Notes under the pieces: generated by a model
What the model saw: the letters and a program-made list of their open reading frames with translations, nothing else
The model's database searches: none
Told to the model about the DNA's origin: nothing
NCBI GenBank assembly: GCA_963697455.1
Contig: CAVOOI010000029.1
Span: forward strand, 59,242 to 123,241
Direction: 5' to 3'
DNA length: 64,000 nucleotides
Source: JAFEDN01 sp963697455
GTDB taxonomy: Bacteria > Pseudomonadota > Gammaproteobacteria > Coxiellales > Coxiellaceae
Made by a program: the position numbers and the translations under genes
Part shown: one piece after another, positions 27,157-36,059 of the stretch
Numbering within the stretch: the first letter of the stretch is position 1
Layout: each line of letters begins with the position of its first letter

Positions 27157-27363
27157 TTAAGCAGCAGCCTCCGGTGAACAAGCCACAGACGATGCCAAGC
27201 GTAATAATCGCCGACACACTGAAATTGATCGAGGCATCAAATCCAGGGCAATATCGGCCAACAATGGATTCTCCGAGGCCGACAATTGTTGCAGGTTCCG
27301 CGCCAACTCCTGGGCATTTTGAATCGATTTTTTTAGACTTTCCCGTTCAATCGTAGTCAACAT
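27157..27363 (-). CDS. Small helical hypothetical protein
   Basis: 68 residues, fully helical in appearance (SLKKSIQNAQELARNLQQLS), ending in Ala. The ATG follows TAGGAG by 6 bases. It is first gene of the operon behind the promoter at 27430-27458. Unknown function. Confidence 0.65.
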   Translation of the reverse strand: MLTTIERESLKKSIQNAQELARNLQQLSASENPLLADIALDLMPRSISVCRRLLRLASSVACSPEAAA

Positions 27364-27429
27364 TTCACTCTCCTAGTAAAAAATAACTTTTAAAATCAGC
27401 CGGGAAAATTCCCTTGCCTATATATGATA

Positions 27430-27458
27430 AATGTAGCGGACCCGGCTAGAACTGTCAA
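27430..27458 (-). promoter_or_regulatory. Sigma70 promoter for the 25.8-27.4 kb operon
   Basis: On the minus strand TTGACA (27453-27458), a 17-base spacer and TACATT (27430-27435). The spacer ends CCGGGTCCGC, as in the promoter at 23780-23809, and CC precedes TTGACA in both. Confidence 0.65.
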
Positions 27459-27697
27459 GGAATTTTAAAGAAAAAATATAATCTTTTTTAAATTTAACTA
27501 TATGTAAATATTAATAATAATATAATAAAAAGAGTTATTTGTATCTTTAAAAAAGCTATAGAGAAAACTATAATTAATAGTGTAAAAATTCAGACTTTTG
27601 TCCTCTTTTTAGAGGATAAAAGCTGGGTAAAAAAGGAACTTTTTTGTTGCGACAAAAAAAACACACGAACTTCAATAAGACCATAAGGAGAATACTA

Positions 27698-28135
27698 ATG
27701 ATTCAAAAACCCACCACCATCACCCATGTTGTAAAATGCTTTACAGCAAACCAGAATTTTGCATTCCACGCGCATTCCCTGACCGAAGCCCATCAACTAT
27801 TACAAGCCTGTCGACAAATGAGCGCGAACAAAATCTTGTGCATTCGATGGAAAGTAAATCAATGGATTTTGCAGTCACTCCAGAAACTGGAAAAACTCGA
27901 GAAAAACTCTGAGAATGATGGCAAGGAGGAATACGAAAAATACAGCGATCCAGACGCTGTATTCACTCCTCAACTCTTGGAAAGCATATTGCCGACTCAC
28001 GGATTGAGAGGGAAAATACAGATATTTTCCTTGCGCTGGCGTTACTCTTTTACACAATGCCTATTAACGGCATGCCTTCTGTTACCCAAGCATATTTACG
28101 AATACTGCCGATACAAAAAACAATTAAAACGATAA
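27698..28135 (+). CDS. Hypothetical protein
   Basis: 145 residues from the ATG with SD AAGGAG. The N-terminus (TITHVVKCFTANQNFAFHAH) and helix EAHQLLQACRQMS look like a small alpha/beta domain. A charged linker follows, then a hydrophobic segment (FTQCLLTACLLLPKHIY) that might touch membrane. No family recognised. About 230 bases of very AT-rich sequence lie upstream. Confidence 0.55.
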   Translation: MIQKPTTITHVVKCFTANQNFAFHAHSLTEAHQLLQACRQMSANKILCIRWKVNQWILQSLQKLEKLEKNSENDGKEEYEKYSDPDAVFTPQLLESILPTHGLRGKIQIFSLRWRYSFTQCLLTACLLLPKHIYEYCRYKKQLKR

Positions 28136-28247
28136 ATTCAGCGATTAGATTCCAAATTAAACGCTAAGAAAAAGTCATTAAGAACTAACCCATTCAATTG
28201 AATGATCACCAAAATAACGAGGTGATTTTACATTCTTTTCATCATGC

Positions 28248-28472
28248 TTATTCCTGCTGATTTTGAGAGTTTCCGTGTGGAAATTGTTCGGCTTTTTTCT
28301 GCCAGTCTCTATCCTTTTCCAAAACAAAGCGCGCTGCTTGCTCAAAAAAATGATCAATGCGCTCAATGCCGACCCATTCATTATAAGATTTAATTTGTGT
28401 TAATAACAATTCATCAAATCGTAATGAAATCGGGATTTTTTTAGATTTTGGTTGTGGAGTTAATAGCGCCAT
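28248..28472 (-). CDS. Possible ribbon-helix-helix protein
   Basis: 74 residues from ATG with SD AGAGGT. KKIPISLRFDELLLTQIKSY, followed by a helix (RIDHFFEQAARFVLEKD), is the strand-helix-helix order of small DNA-binding antitoxins and mobilisation accessory proteins. A 19-base palindrome lies 38 bases upstream and is a natural autoregulatory site. Confidence 0.6.
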   Translation of the reverse strand: MALLTPQPKSKKIPISLRFDELLLTQIKSYNEWVGIERIDHFFEQAARFVLEKDRDWQKKAEQFPHGNSQNQQE

Positions 28473-28509
28473 AAAAATACCTCTTATTGATAAATTAACT
28501 TTCAGTTCC

Positions 28510-28528
28510 ACCATTTTTTAAAAATGGT
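28510..28528. promoter_or_regulatory. 19-base palindrome upstream of small regulator
   Basis: ACCATTTTT and AAAAATGGT around one T. It sits in the leader of the minus-strand ribbon-helix-helix gene, suited to dimer binding. Nearby GGGTCC(C)CTAG recalls the conserved promoter spacer at 23.8 and 27.4 kb. Confidence 0.4.
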
Positions 28529-29183
28529 TTCACCATCCACTAGGGACCCTAACGCATTCAAAAGTGAACCGCAAGCTAAAATTAAGTGTTATTAAAAAAG
28601 TGAAAAAAATTTCACATCACTTTAAAATGACTGTAAAATAGCTGTGAAATTAATCCATTATTATGAAAATCACTGAAACTCAATCTTATCCGCTATTTAA
28701 AAAAATAAAATTCATTGTCCTTCGAATCTCAACGTAAAAATAAAAAATAAATAACTCGTTATAAATTATAAATAGTTTGTAAAACACATAAAAAATAGTT
28801 AAATTTAATCCATGGAAAAAATACATTTCTCAAAAAAATTGAATATATAATTAGATGAGAGTGTATTCAGATCGCGTCTTTTCTTTTTAGTAAGGATCCA
28901 CACCCGTCGCACTATGAGTGCTTGTGCGGAAAAGTTCAATCATTCAAACCCTTACAGTGCAGTACGGTCATGCACGAAAAATAGCGGTTTTTGTGGATGA
29001 GGTGCAAAGAGGTGCTGGGGTTTCAGGCAGCACACATCAGCACCTCCTTCCAATCCCTTTGTTTTTAGCCATTTTTTTAAAAAACAGGTGTTATCCAACA
29101 CCCTTTATGGTAAAACAGGTGAGTGAAATTGATGGACGCTGCAACAGGGCTATTTATTGTTTTTTAGAAAATTGGAGAACAGG
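28529..29183. other. Candidate oriT / non-coding repeat region
   Basis: About 650 bases without a supported gene, beside the relaxase and its accessory protein. The left 330 bases are extremely AT-rich. The right part holds direct repeats GAGGTGC at 28999 and 29009; a 9-bp inverted repeat GAGGTGCTG / CAGCACCTC (29009-29017, 29038-29046); a hairpin GGTGTT-ATCC-AACACC (29087-29102); and AAAACAGGTG twice, 31 bases apart (29081, 29112). Dyads, short direct repeats and AT-rich flank next to a relaxase gene are typical of transfer origins. The nick site cannot be identified by eye. Confidence 0.5.
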
Positions 29184-29552
29184 ATGAAACGAAGCAGTAT
29201 CAATATTCCGAATGACGATTATAAAAAAATTCAGGCGCAGGCTAAGAAAAAGTCGCTTGTTCCGGCAGATTATATTCGGCATTTAATTCAACTGGGACTC
29301 AAAGTCGAAGAAGCGGCGGAGAATCATTCCAACGGTCATTCAAAACAGTCCGCCTCTCTGGATCCTCAAAAAAAACTGTTGACCTGGGAATTGGAATCAC
29401 GTTATCTCATCCGTTACCTCATTCAAAATGGGTTTGAACGCAGCCTTGACGAGCGCAATGCCTTTTTAAAGGAAGCGAAGCAGAAAGCCACCTCAAGGGT
29501 CGAAGCCTGGTTAAACGCTCAGAATGATACCCCTCATTCAGAAGATCATTAA
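29184..29552 (+). CDS. Ribbon-helix-helix relaxosome accessory protein
   Basis: 122 residues from the ATG after GGAGAACAGG. SSINIPNDDYKKIQAQAKKK and a helix (PADYIRHLIQLGLKVEEAA) form a ribbon-helix-helix DNA-binding domain. The C-terminal half is a second helical region (ESRYLIRYLIQNGFERSLDERN). In F-type plasmids such proteins (TraY, TraM class) bind oriT and help the relaxase. Its gene lies between the repeat-rich region and the relaxase, and its stop overlaps the convergent relaxase stop. Confidence 0.65.
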   Translation: MKRSSINIPNDDYKKIQAQAKKKSLVPADYIRHLIQLGLKVEEAAENHSNGHSKQSASLDPQKKLLTWELESRYLIRYLIQNGFERSLDERNAFLKEAKQKATSRVEAWLNAQNDTPHSEDH

Positions 29553-32500
29553 AGATCCAATTCCAGTTCACGTTCCCGTTGCGGAGTCGGCTGAGGCGGT
29601 GAGAGTGAAGGCGTTGGGGAAGGACGCCGATCTTTAATATTCAAGGGAATTTCTAAGGGTATGGTTTCTTGAAATAATGGAATCTTTTTTTCGATTACCG
29701 GCGACAACGACGACCCTTCCACCTGTATCTGTTTCTCCTGAGCCAGTCGAGACTCGCTTAATTGATGACCCCAGGTAGAAACCGTTTCAGAATCCATGCC
29801 GAGGGCTATTTTATCTGGGGATAAACGGTTAGTATCCGTATAAGAGACGGCCTGCTGTAATTCCTTTTTCACTGCCGCCGTCCCTTGTTCTTTTAACACA
29901 TCGTTATAATCCTGGCCTTCGATTTTGGGCTGCGCCATCCAGACGGTTTTGCCTTGTTGCTGTAACTGTTCGGCGGCAAAACGGATCAGCCGGTCACTCT
30001 GTGGACTGTGACCGTCGTTATCCAGGCACAGGACAATATTTTGATGGGTTTTGCTCGGATCGATGTTTTTAAAATTGGATTTACCCAGGGTGATCCGCAC
30101 ATCCGCACCCCCTAAAGCCTGATAGACGCTCAAAGCGGTTTCAGGGCCTTCGGCCAGATAAGTGACCGCCTGGCTGACCGGCGTCTTTCCGAGCGATTGC
30201 AACACCACCGATCCCTGGGAAGGACGACCCCAGGTCTGTTTTTTGACTTCAACATCGGCCTTTTCGGCGGTGTCTTTATCCAGAAAAATCGCCTGCACCG
30301 CTTGCACCTTATTGGCGCTGTCTTTAGCCACCACCAGCAGCGCAGGATGCACACTTTCATTTCGGCGCGAGTAAATGCCTGGATGAAAACGGACACTCTC
30401 AGGGAATTTATCCAAAGCAATACCGCGATGTTCCCTTAAATAGCGTTCCGCCAAAGTCCCTGCAAGGGGTCGGCTTTCTTTGGCCAACCGCTGCGCATAG
30501 TGGAGGCTGCGCTGTTGTTCCGGGGTGAGGGGTTGAGATGCCGTCGGCGGCGATTTTGCGGGTTTAGGTGGGGAAGCTGGGGCGCTGGCCTGAACACTGA
30601 TATCCGCCGGAGAAGTGCCTAAAATTTTTAAGGCCTCCTGCAACACCACCCGAAAATCCCGCCGCCTATCCAGGTCTTTTTTAAAGGCGATTAAATCCAA
30701 TAAATGGCCGCCTTCACCGGTTTGAAAGTCATGCCACAACCCTCGTTTGTCGCCGCTCATCGTCACAATTAAGCTGCCTTGTTTAGTACCATACCGGTAT
30801 TGGCCGCCAGTCCTGGTTTTCGGTTCGCCCAATAATTGCTCCACCACGAGCTCCGCCTGATCCGTTAAAGATTGGCTGATCCGTTGAGCATCTAGCCGGG
30901 GGGATGACATGGTTTTTGTTGGGATGGACTCAGATTTGACAGTCAGTTTATTTTCAGAAGAATGTTGATTTTCTGGACGGACTTTAGGCTGGGAGATTGA
31001 TAAACGCCGGGCATCCGGATTCTCTGCCGACCCCATCCCCGGAACCGAACCTTCATCCGGATAAAAGGCCTTCGACACGATCTGATCATAGCCCCGGCGG
31101 TCTTGAGAGATTTCAGGATGCTTTAGCTCCGAAGATGACCGTGAAGCGGATGCCGGGGGAAGCTCCCCAACAGCTTCCAGCGCACTGGATTTACGACCGG
31201 GATTTTTTTGAATGGCCTGCAGTAACCGTTCTTTGCTGTCGGTATACAGCGTAACCTGGTGGGTAGCTCTCGTGAGTATGACTAATAATGACCGCTGACT
31301 CGTGAGTTGGGGGCGATGACTTTCGGCATTGATGAGAGTTTCACGAATGGTTTTGCCTTGCGCGCCATAACCCGTGATCGTATAGGCATGATCCCAATGC
31401 TGTAGCCGGAGGTGAGTACTCACCAATTCAATCGGATTGCCGGTCGGTGTTAGCCCCTGATCGGTTAATTGCAGTGAACGGACGATGATTTTAGCCGGAT
31501 CAATGGGCGGCTTTTGCAAGGAGGGCTTCCCAATTTCACCAACGGCTGCGCCAGCCGGTGTGGGGATTTCTGGGGTTTTTGACGACAAAATAACCGCTTC
31601 CACCCGTGCCAGTTCCGGGCTGAGCAGCCCTAATGCCTCATCCGTCCGTGTCCAGCGGATTAAATCGCCGGCCATTAACTCCCGGCGCTCGATCTCATAG
31701 ACTTCCACTCCAGCGCGCCCGCCACTTCGGTAGGGTTGAGGTTTCCACAACACGGGATCCGAGCCGGGACGCTCCAGTTGCAGGCGTTGCCCTTCCGGGG
31801 TGAATTCGGCGACCCGCCAGTATTCCCCTTTGTGAATGCCACCGGACTGGCTAATATTAAAGCGAAGGATGTCCCCGACATGGTAAAATCCCACCTGACT
31901 GCGCTCAATTTCACTTAAGCGCCGGGACACTAATATGTCAGTGGTCAAACGCGGCCCGGCGAGTTCCCCCCTAAGAATTAACCCTTCCCGAACCAAAGCA
32001 TTCTGCATCACCCGATCCTCGTTGCCTAAGGTGATGATCTGGGTTTGCGCCCGTTTTAAGGCATCCCGGCTGACGTAATCTTCAGCAATCAAAGCCATGC
32101 GCTCGGCGCGGTTATCCTGGCGCTTATTTTCATCATCCATAAAACCGCCGACCTCAATAATTCGATTTTCCAAAATCTTAAAGACTTGGGAGAAATTTTT
32201 CTGATAGACGGCGTTTACAGCGGCTTTCAGGGTTTTATCCTCTTGCCGGGTGATGTGGGTCAAATGCACCATCGATAACCCGACCCGCTGCAAAATTTCA
32301 AACGGTTTACCGGAATCCACTGACGTGTATTGATGGATATCGCCTACTAACATTCCCGAAGCATCCAGATGAATCAGGGCTTTGATAAAATCACCCAGGC
32401 GTTGATTCGATACCATGGACGATTCATCTACCACGATACAGCGACCTCGATACGCTTCCGGCGTGATCTTGCCAGCGGCGACATTCAATAAAAACCGATC

Positions 32501-35500
32501 TAAAGTATAGCCTGCTAAACCACGGCCTCGGATTTCTTTGACGGCGGCATGGGTCGGCGCTAAACACAGCAAAGCCTGCTGGCCTGCCTGCAAAGCGCCC
32601 TGGATGTGCTGTAACTGTTCGATATGTTGCAGTAAGGTGGTTTTACCCGTGCCGGCAAAACCTTGTAATAACACGATACGGTCGGTTTGCACCGCCAGTT
32701 CCCGTAACACCCTGGCGTGTTCTTCACTGGCCGGGGTTTTATCTAAATAGGCGTTAACGACCTCCTGGGATATTCTGGGCGGCAAAATTCCCCGGTCTTG
32801 CTGAGCCAGGCGAATAATTTCTCTTTCCAGTGTTAAGGCCTCGCGGGTCGTCCAGCGCGTACCCTCCATAGAATACACCCCACGAATCAACTCCCCTTGT
32901 TTTTCGGCTTCCAGAACGGCATGTTGTAACACCTTTTCATTCACATGACCCAAACGATGCGTTAATGCCACTGCCATCACCGCCTTGTGATCAAAGGCAG
33001 CCTCTTTTTCACTGAGATACGCCAGGGCAAACCGTACCGCTTCTTGAGCGGCCAGTGCTACCGCATCCGACTGAGAAAGCGGCAAAGCCGTGGACGTGAG
33101 CCGCTGTAGGGCGTTTTGAACGGCGGTTTCTAACAGCCGCAAATAATCCGCCGTGGTAGGTGATACCTTGGGATCAGAGCCGGGGTTTTGTAACATAGCC
33201 TCTATCGCCGTTAATTTATCGCCGGTATGTTTTTCTAAAGTTTTTAACAATTGGGCACTGTTTTCGGTATAAATCCATGCCTGTTGACCTGCCTGCGCCA
33301 AAAGGTGATAAAAAGCGCGCTGATGACTTTGACGGGATTGGCTGTTTTGATAGGCGATAACAATATCCGGATGTCGATGGGAAGACTGCAAGGGTGTGAG
33401 GGCAACGCCATAATCCCAATGGCGTGATGACATTTCTGATAACTTCCAGGGTGGCAATGTTTTGCCGGATTCATGGCGTAGAGTAAGACGATGTTCAGTG
33501 ACAGCGGTCACGATGATCCGATCTCCCTTCACCAGACCATGCGCTTTGTTGGAACGATGACACAACAGAGTATCGCCGACGGCAACGGTGCGGGTTTTTT
33601 CATCAAACACTTCGATAGCCCCTTCAGGAGATTGATGCGGATTCCAGCGGTAAATCCTGCCTTTTTTGTCTGGGCTGTTTCTCAGTAATAGCTCATTATT
33701 TTTTTGATCAATTTTTTCAATCCGGCAATAATCGCCTCGATGAACCCGCAAAGAGCGATCATCCTGGTGGAATCGGATCCACTGGCCGGTGGTGTAATGA
33801 CGAGCGGACTGTTGTTCTGCTAATCGAAGATAATGCGGCAATAACACCGTCAGGGAGATTTCATGACTCTTATCAATTTCTCCGCGAATTTTCAGTGATT
33901 CACGAATCGCCACATTTAACTCATGCGCAACTGCTTGTGTGGGAGCCAGCACGACGGTGCGCGCCCGTTCTTCGGGAGATAACCCAACCACTTGAGCCGC
34001 CATCACCGCATGGCGTTGTTCCCGGTCTTCAATAGAAATCAGGCGTTGGCCGATCTGCGCAAACGCAGCCACGATGTTTTTTTGTAAGGAATGAGTGATC
34101 GCTGTTTTTAAAGGATCGGATGGCTCACGCTGTTGGCCGGTGAGTTCAGCCGCCAGTATGCCCTGAGCCAACAATTGGGTTAAAGGCGTGCCGGCGCGCC
34201 AGGTGAGTGAAGTTTGTGGGTCGCCGATCAGCACTAATCTTCCGTGATTCCGCTGTACTTGTGCCTTCAGTTCACACACCTGTCGAGAAGACAATTGCGT
34301 GGCGTTATCGACAAAGAGCATGGTTTTTTTAGGCGCATGCAGATGTTGCTGCACCCAGGATTCCAGTCGCGAGGGTGTTTCCTGATTTTTCCTCAAATAG
34401 TTAAAAACGGTATCAAACTGCTTATTGTCAAAGAGTCGTTGCAACCATTCACGTAGATTAGCCGGCGTTCTTTGAATCTGTTTTTGAAGCTGGATGGTTT
34501 CCGCCTGTTTGGAAGTCAGCAAAATCGGTTGGTAGCCGCCGATTTTGGCTAAGATCATCATCGGTTCGATGAGGTGCGTCTTGCCGGAACCGGTGGAGCC
34601 GATTAGCGCCATGAGTTGCCGATCACTGGAAAATAAGGTGCGAATGGCCTGTTGCTGCTCACGGCTTAAATCAGGATGCTGTTGCAAAAAATCTTTCAAC
34701 AGCGAGGCTTCAACGATGGGCTGCGCGCTGGGATGCGGTTGATGAATCGCTTGCAGTAATGCCTTTTCATAACCTAACAAAGCCGGCGTGGTAAAGTGCT
34801 GCTCGCCTTTTGCGTTTTTTTCGTCACCGGTGATTGGAATAAGTTCTCCGGATTGTTGTACCGCCTGCAATGCGGGAATCAACGCCGATACCGGCACATC
34901 ACCGAGTCCATAATAAATGGCACGCGCCAGTAAATCGGTTTCCTTGAGCGCTACCTGCGTTTCAGACAAATGCGCGATGGCTTCTTTCATGGCGAATTTA
35001 GCTTTTTCCATGGTTTCAACCGATAACGGCTGGAGAGATTCAGGAGAAGACAATACTTGCGCTTGCTGACGTGATTGTGCGACCACCTGTCGAGCTTCTT
35101 CAAAAGCCAAAACCCCCTGTAAAGCGGCTCGGGTTTCCCACAGGGTTTTTAAGGTTTTTTCGTCAATGGCCTGCTTGGTGCGCCGGGTTTTCAAATTCGC
35201 TAATTCGGCAGCTTTTGCACCGGATAACCCCTGGGATTTCAAATACTCTTCAATCTCCCGGCGACGTTGAGAATATAAGGCCATCATTTCCCGCGAAATT
35301 CCGGCAATTTCAAAAAATCCGTGTGCGCCGGTTTTTTCGACCGTATACCCCAATTGTTGCAGGGCATACGCGAGTTCCGCCCGAAATAATGCGCCGTAAT
35401 ATTTCTGGTGATGACGCACGGCCTCTAAAAAACCGTCCGGGGTATCCGGGGTGTCCTGCGCATAATGACCGATTTTTGAGGCCAGGGATCGCCATTGACC

Positions 35501-36025
35501 GTCTTTACGCAGGGTGGCATTCATCACCACACAATGCGTATGCAGTTGCGGGTCACCGTCCCGTGAAATGTGATGCAAAAATCGAGCCACGACTAAGTTA
35601 CCAGTGCGCTCGACCTTCAAAACACCGTCTTTTCTCACACGGGTTTTAGCCTGCTCGCGTTCAATCCCTTCCAACACGCGATCTGTAGCCGTTTCGATGG
35701 CGGTAAAAATCCGTTTATCCTCACCCAATAACGCTAGAATGGATACGGATTTAGGCACACTGAAGGTAAGATCAAAGCCGGGGCGATGAATGATTTCACC
35801 ATCGACTTTTTTTCCTAATTGCTGACCACCGGGAAAATGACCTTGTAATAAAGACGTAAATTGTTGGGAATCCACCGCGCCGGAAAGCCCTAATGACGCG
35901 GCTCCTTTTCCCCACCATTGGCTTTGTTCCTGGGTTAAAGAACTCCCTTCGGTGTAATAATTCTCTTGACCTAAAAAATAATGTGCGGCCTGCTCGACAT
36001 TTTTAATGACTTTGGTGGAAAGCAT
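29549..36025 (-). CDS. traI: MobF relaxase-helicase with C-terminal primase
   Basis: A 2158-residue TraI/TrwC-type conjugative relaxase, longer than F TraI. The N-terminal 300 residues are the relaxase: Y16, Y23 and Y24 for strand transfer, and the metal-binding HTH near 163 (GDPQLHTHCVVM). A first helicase-like domain has GSTGSGKT near 478. The active one has GFAGTGKTTLL near 1123, VVDESSMVSN near 1201 and, late, HLRLQHWDHAYTITGYGAQG. Unusually, residues about 1710-1800 resemble a primase-associated domain (SGDKRGLWHDFQTGEGG), and about 1900-2060 form a TOPRIM fold (VTYLAEGPETALSV, NIVLCLDNDG). It nicks oriT, unwinds the strand, and may prime it in the recipient. SD CAGGAG precedes the ATG; it follows traD. 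Confidence 0.93.
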   Translation of the reverse strand: MLSTKVIKNVEQAAHYFLGQENYYTEGSSLTQEQSQWWGKGAASLGLSGAVDSQQFTSLLQGHFPGGQQLGKKVDGEIIHRPGFDLTFSVPKSVSILALLGEDKRIFTAIETATDRVLEGIEREQAKTRVRKDGVLKVERTGNLVVARFLHHISRDGDPQLHTHCVVMNATLRKDGQWRSLASKIGHYAQDTPDTPDGFLEAVRHHQKYYGALFRAELAYALQQLGYTVEKTGAHGFFEIAGISREMMALYSQRRREIEEYLKSQGLSGAKAAELANLKTRRTKQAIDEKTLKTLWETRAALQGVLAFEEARQVVAQSRQQAQVLSSPESLQPLSVETMEKAKFAMKEAIAHLSETQVALKETDLLARAIYYGLGDVPVSALIPALQAVQQSGELIPITGDEKNAKGEQHFTTPALLGYEKALLQAIHQPHPSAQPIVEASLLKDFLQQHPDLSREQQQAIRTLFSSDRQLMALIGSTGSGKTHLIEPMMILAKIGGYQPILLTSKQAETIQLQKQIQRTPANLREWLQRLFDNKQFDTVFNYLRKNQETPSRLESWVQQHLHAPKKTMLFVDNATQLSSRQVCELKAQVQRNHGRLVLIGDPQTSLTWRAGTPLTQLLAQGILAAELTGQQREPSDPLKTAITHSLQKNIVAAFAQIGQRLISIEDREQRHAVMAAQVVGLSPEERARTVVLAPTQAVAHELNVAIRESLKIRGEIDKSHEISLTVLLPHYLRLAEQQSARHYTTGQWIRFHQDDRSLRVHRGDYCRIEKIDQKNNELLLRNSPDKKGRIYRWNPHQSPEGAIEVFDEKTRTVAVGDTLLCHRSNKAHGLVKGDRIIVTAVTEHRLTLRHESGKTLPPWKLSEMSSRHWDYGVALTPLQSSHRHPDIVIAYQNSQSRQSHQRAFYHLLAQAGQQAWIYTENSAQLLKTLEKHTGDKLTAIEAMLQNPGSDPKVSPTTADYLRLLETAVQNALQRLTSTALPLSQSDAVALAAQEAVRFALAYLSEKEAAFDHKAVMAVALTHRLGHVNEKVLQHAVLEAEKQGELIRGVYSMEGTRWTTREALTLEREIIRLAQQDRGILPPRISQEVVNAYLDKTPASEEHARVLRELAVQTDRIVLLQGFAGTGKTTLLQHIEQLQHIQGALQAGQQALLCLAPTHAAVKEIRGRGLAGYTLDRFLLNVAAGKITPEAYRGRCIVVDESSMVSNQRLGDFIKALIHLDASGMLVGDIHQYTSVDSGKPFEILQRVGLSMVHLTHITRQEDKTLKAAVNAVYQKNFSQVFKILENRIIEVGGFMDDENKRQDNRAERMALIAEDYVSRDALKRAQTQIITLGNEDRVMQNALVREGLILRGELAGPRLTTDILVSRRLSEIERSQVGFYHVGDILRFNISQSGGIHKGEYWRVAEFTPEGQRLQLERPGSDPVLWKPQPYRSGGRAGVEVYEIERRELMAGDLIRWTRTDEALGLLSPELARVEAVILSSKTPEIPTPAGAAVGEIGKPSLQKPPIDPAKIIVRSLQLTDQGLTPTGNPIELVSTHLRLQHWDHAYTITGYGAQGKTIRETLINAESHRPQLTSQRSLLVILTRATHQVTLYTDSKERLLQAIQKNPGRKSSALEAVGELPPASASRSSSELKHPEISQDRRGYDQIVSKAFYPDEGSVPGMGSAENPDARRLSISQPKVRPENQHSSENKLTVKSESIPTKTMSSPRLDAQRISQSLTDQAELVVEQLLGEPKTRTGGQYRYGTKQGSLIVTMSGDKRGLWHDFQTGEGGHLLDLIAFKKDLDRRRDFRVVLQEALKILGTSPADISVQASAPASPPKPAKSPPTASQPLTPEQQRSLHYAQRLAKESRPLAGTLAERYLREHRGIALDKFPESVRFHPGIYSRRNESVHPALLVVAKDSANKVQAVQAIFLDKDTAEKADVEVKKQTWGRPSQGSVVLQSLGKTPVSQAVTYLAEGPETALSVYQALGGADVRITLGKSNFKNIDPSKTHQNIVLCLDNDGHSPQSDRLIRFAAEQLQQQGKTVWMAQPKIEGQDYNDVLKEQGTAAVKKELQQAVSYTDTNRLSPDKIALGMDSETVSTWGHQLSESRLAQEKQIQVEGSSLSPVIEKKIPLFQETIPLEIPLNIKDRRPSPTPSLSPPQPTPQRERELELDL

Positions 36026-36059
36026 CCTGGGTTCTCCTGGTTTTTATCTTTACCTGACC

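Noticed and set aside
30130..35649. Several ORFs of 60-190 residues inside traI on both strands
   Set aside because: They are shadows of a long GC-richer coding sequence, with biased composition and no ribosome sites.
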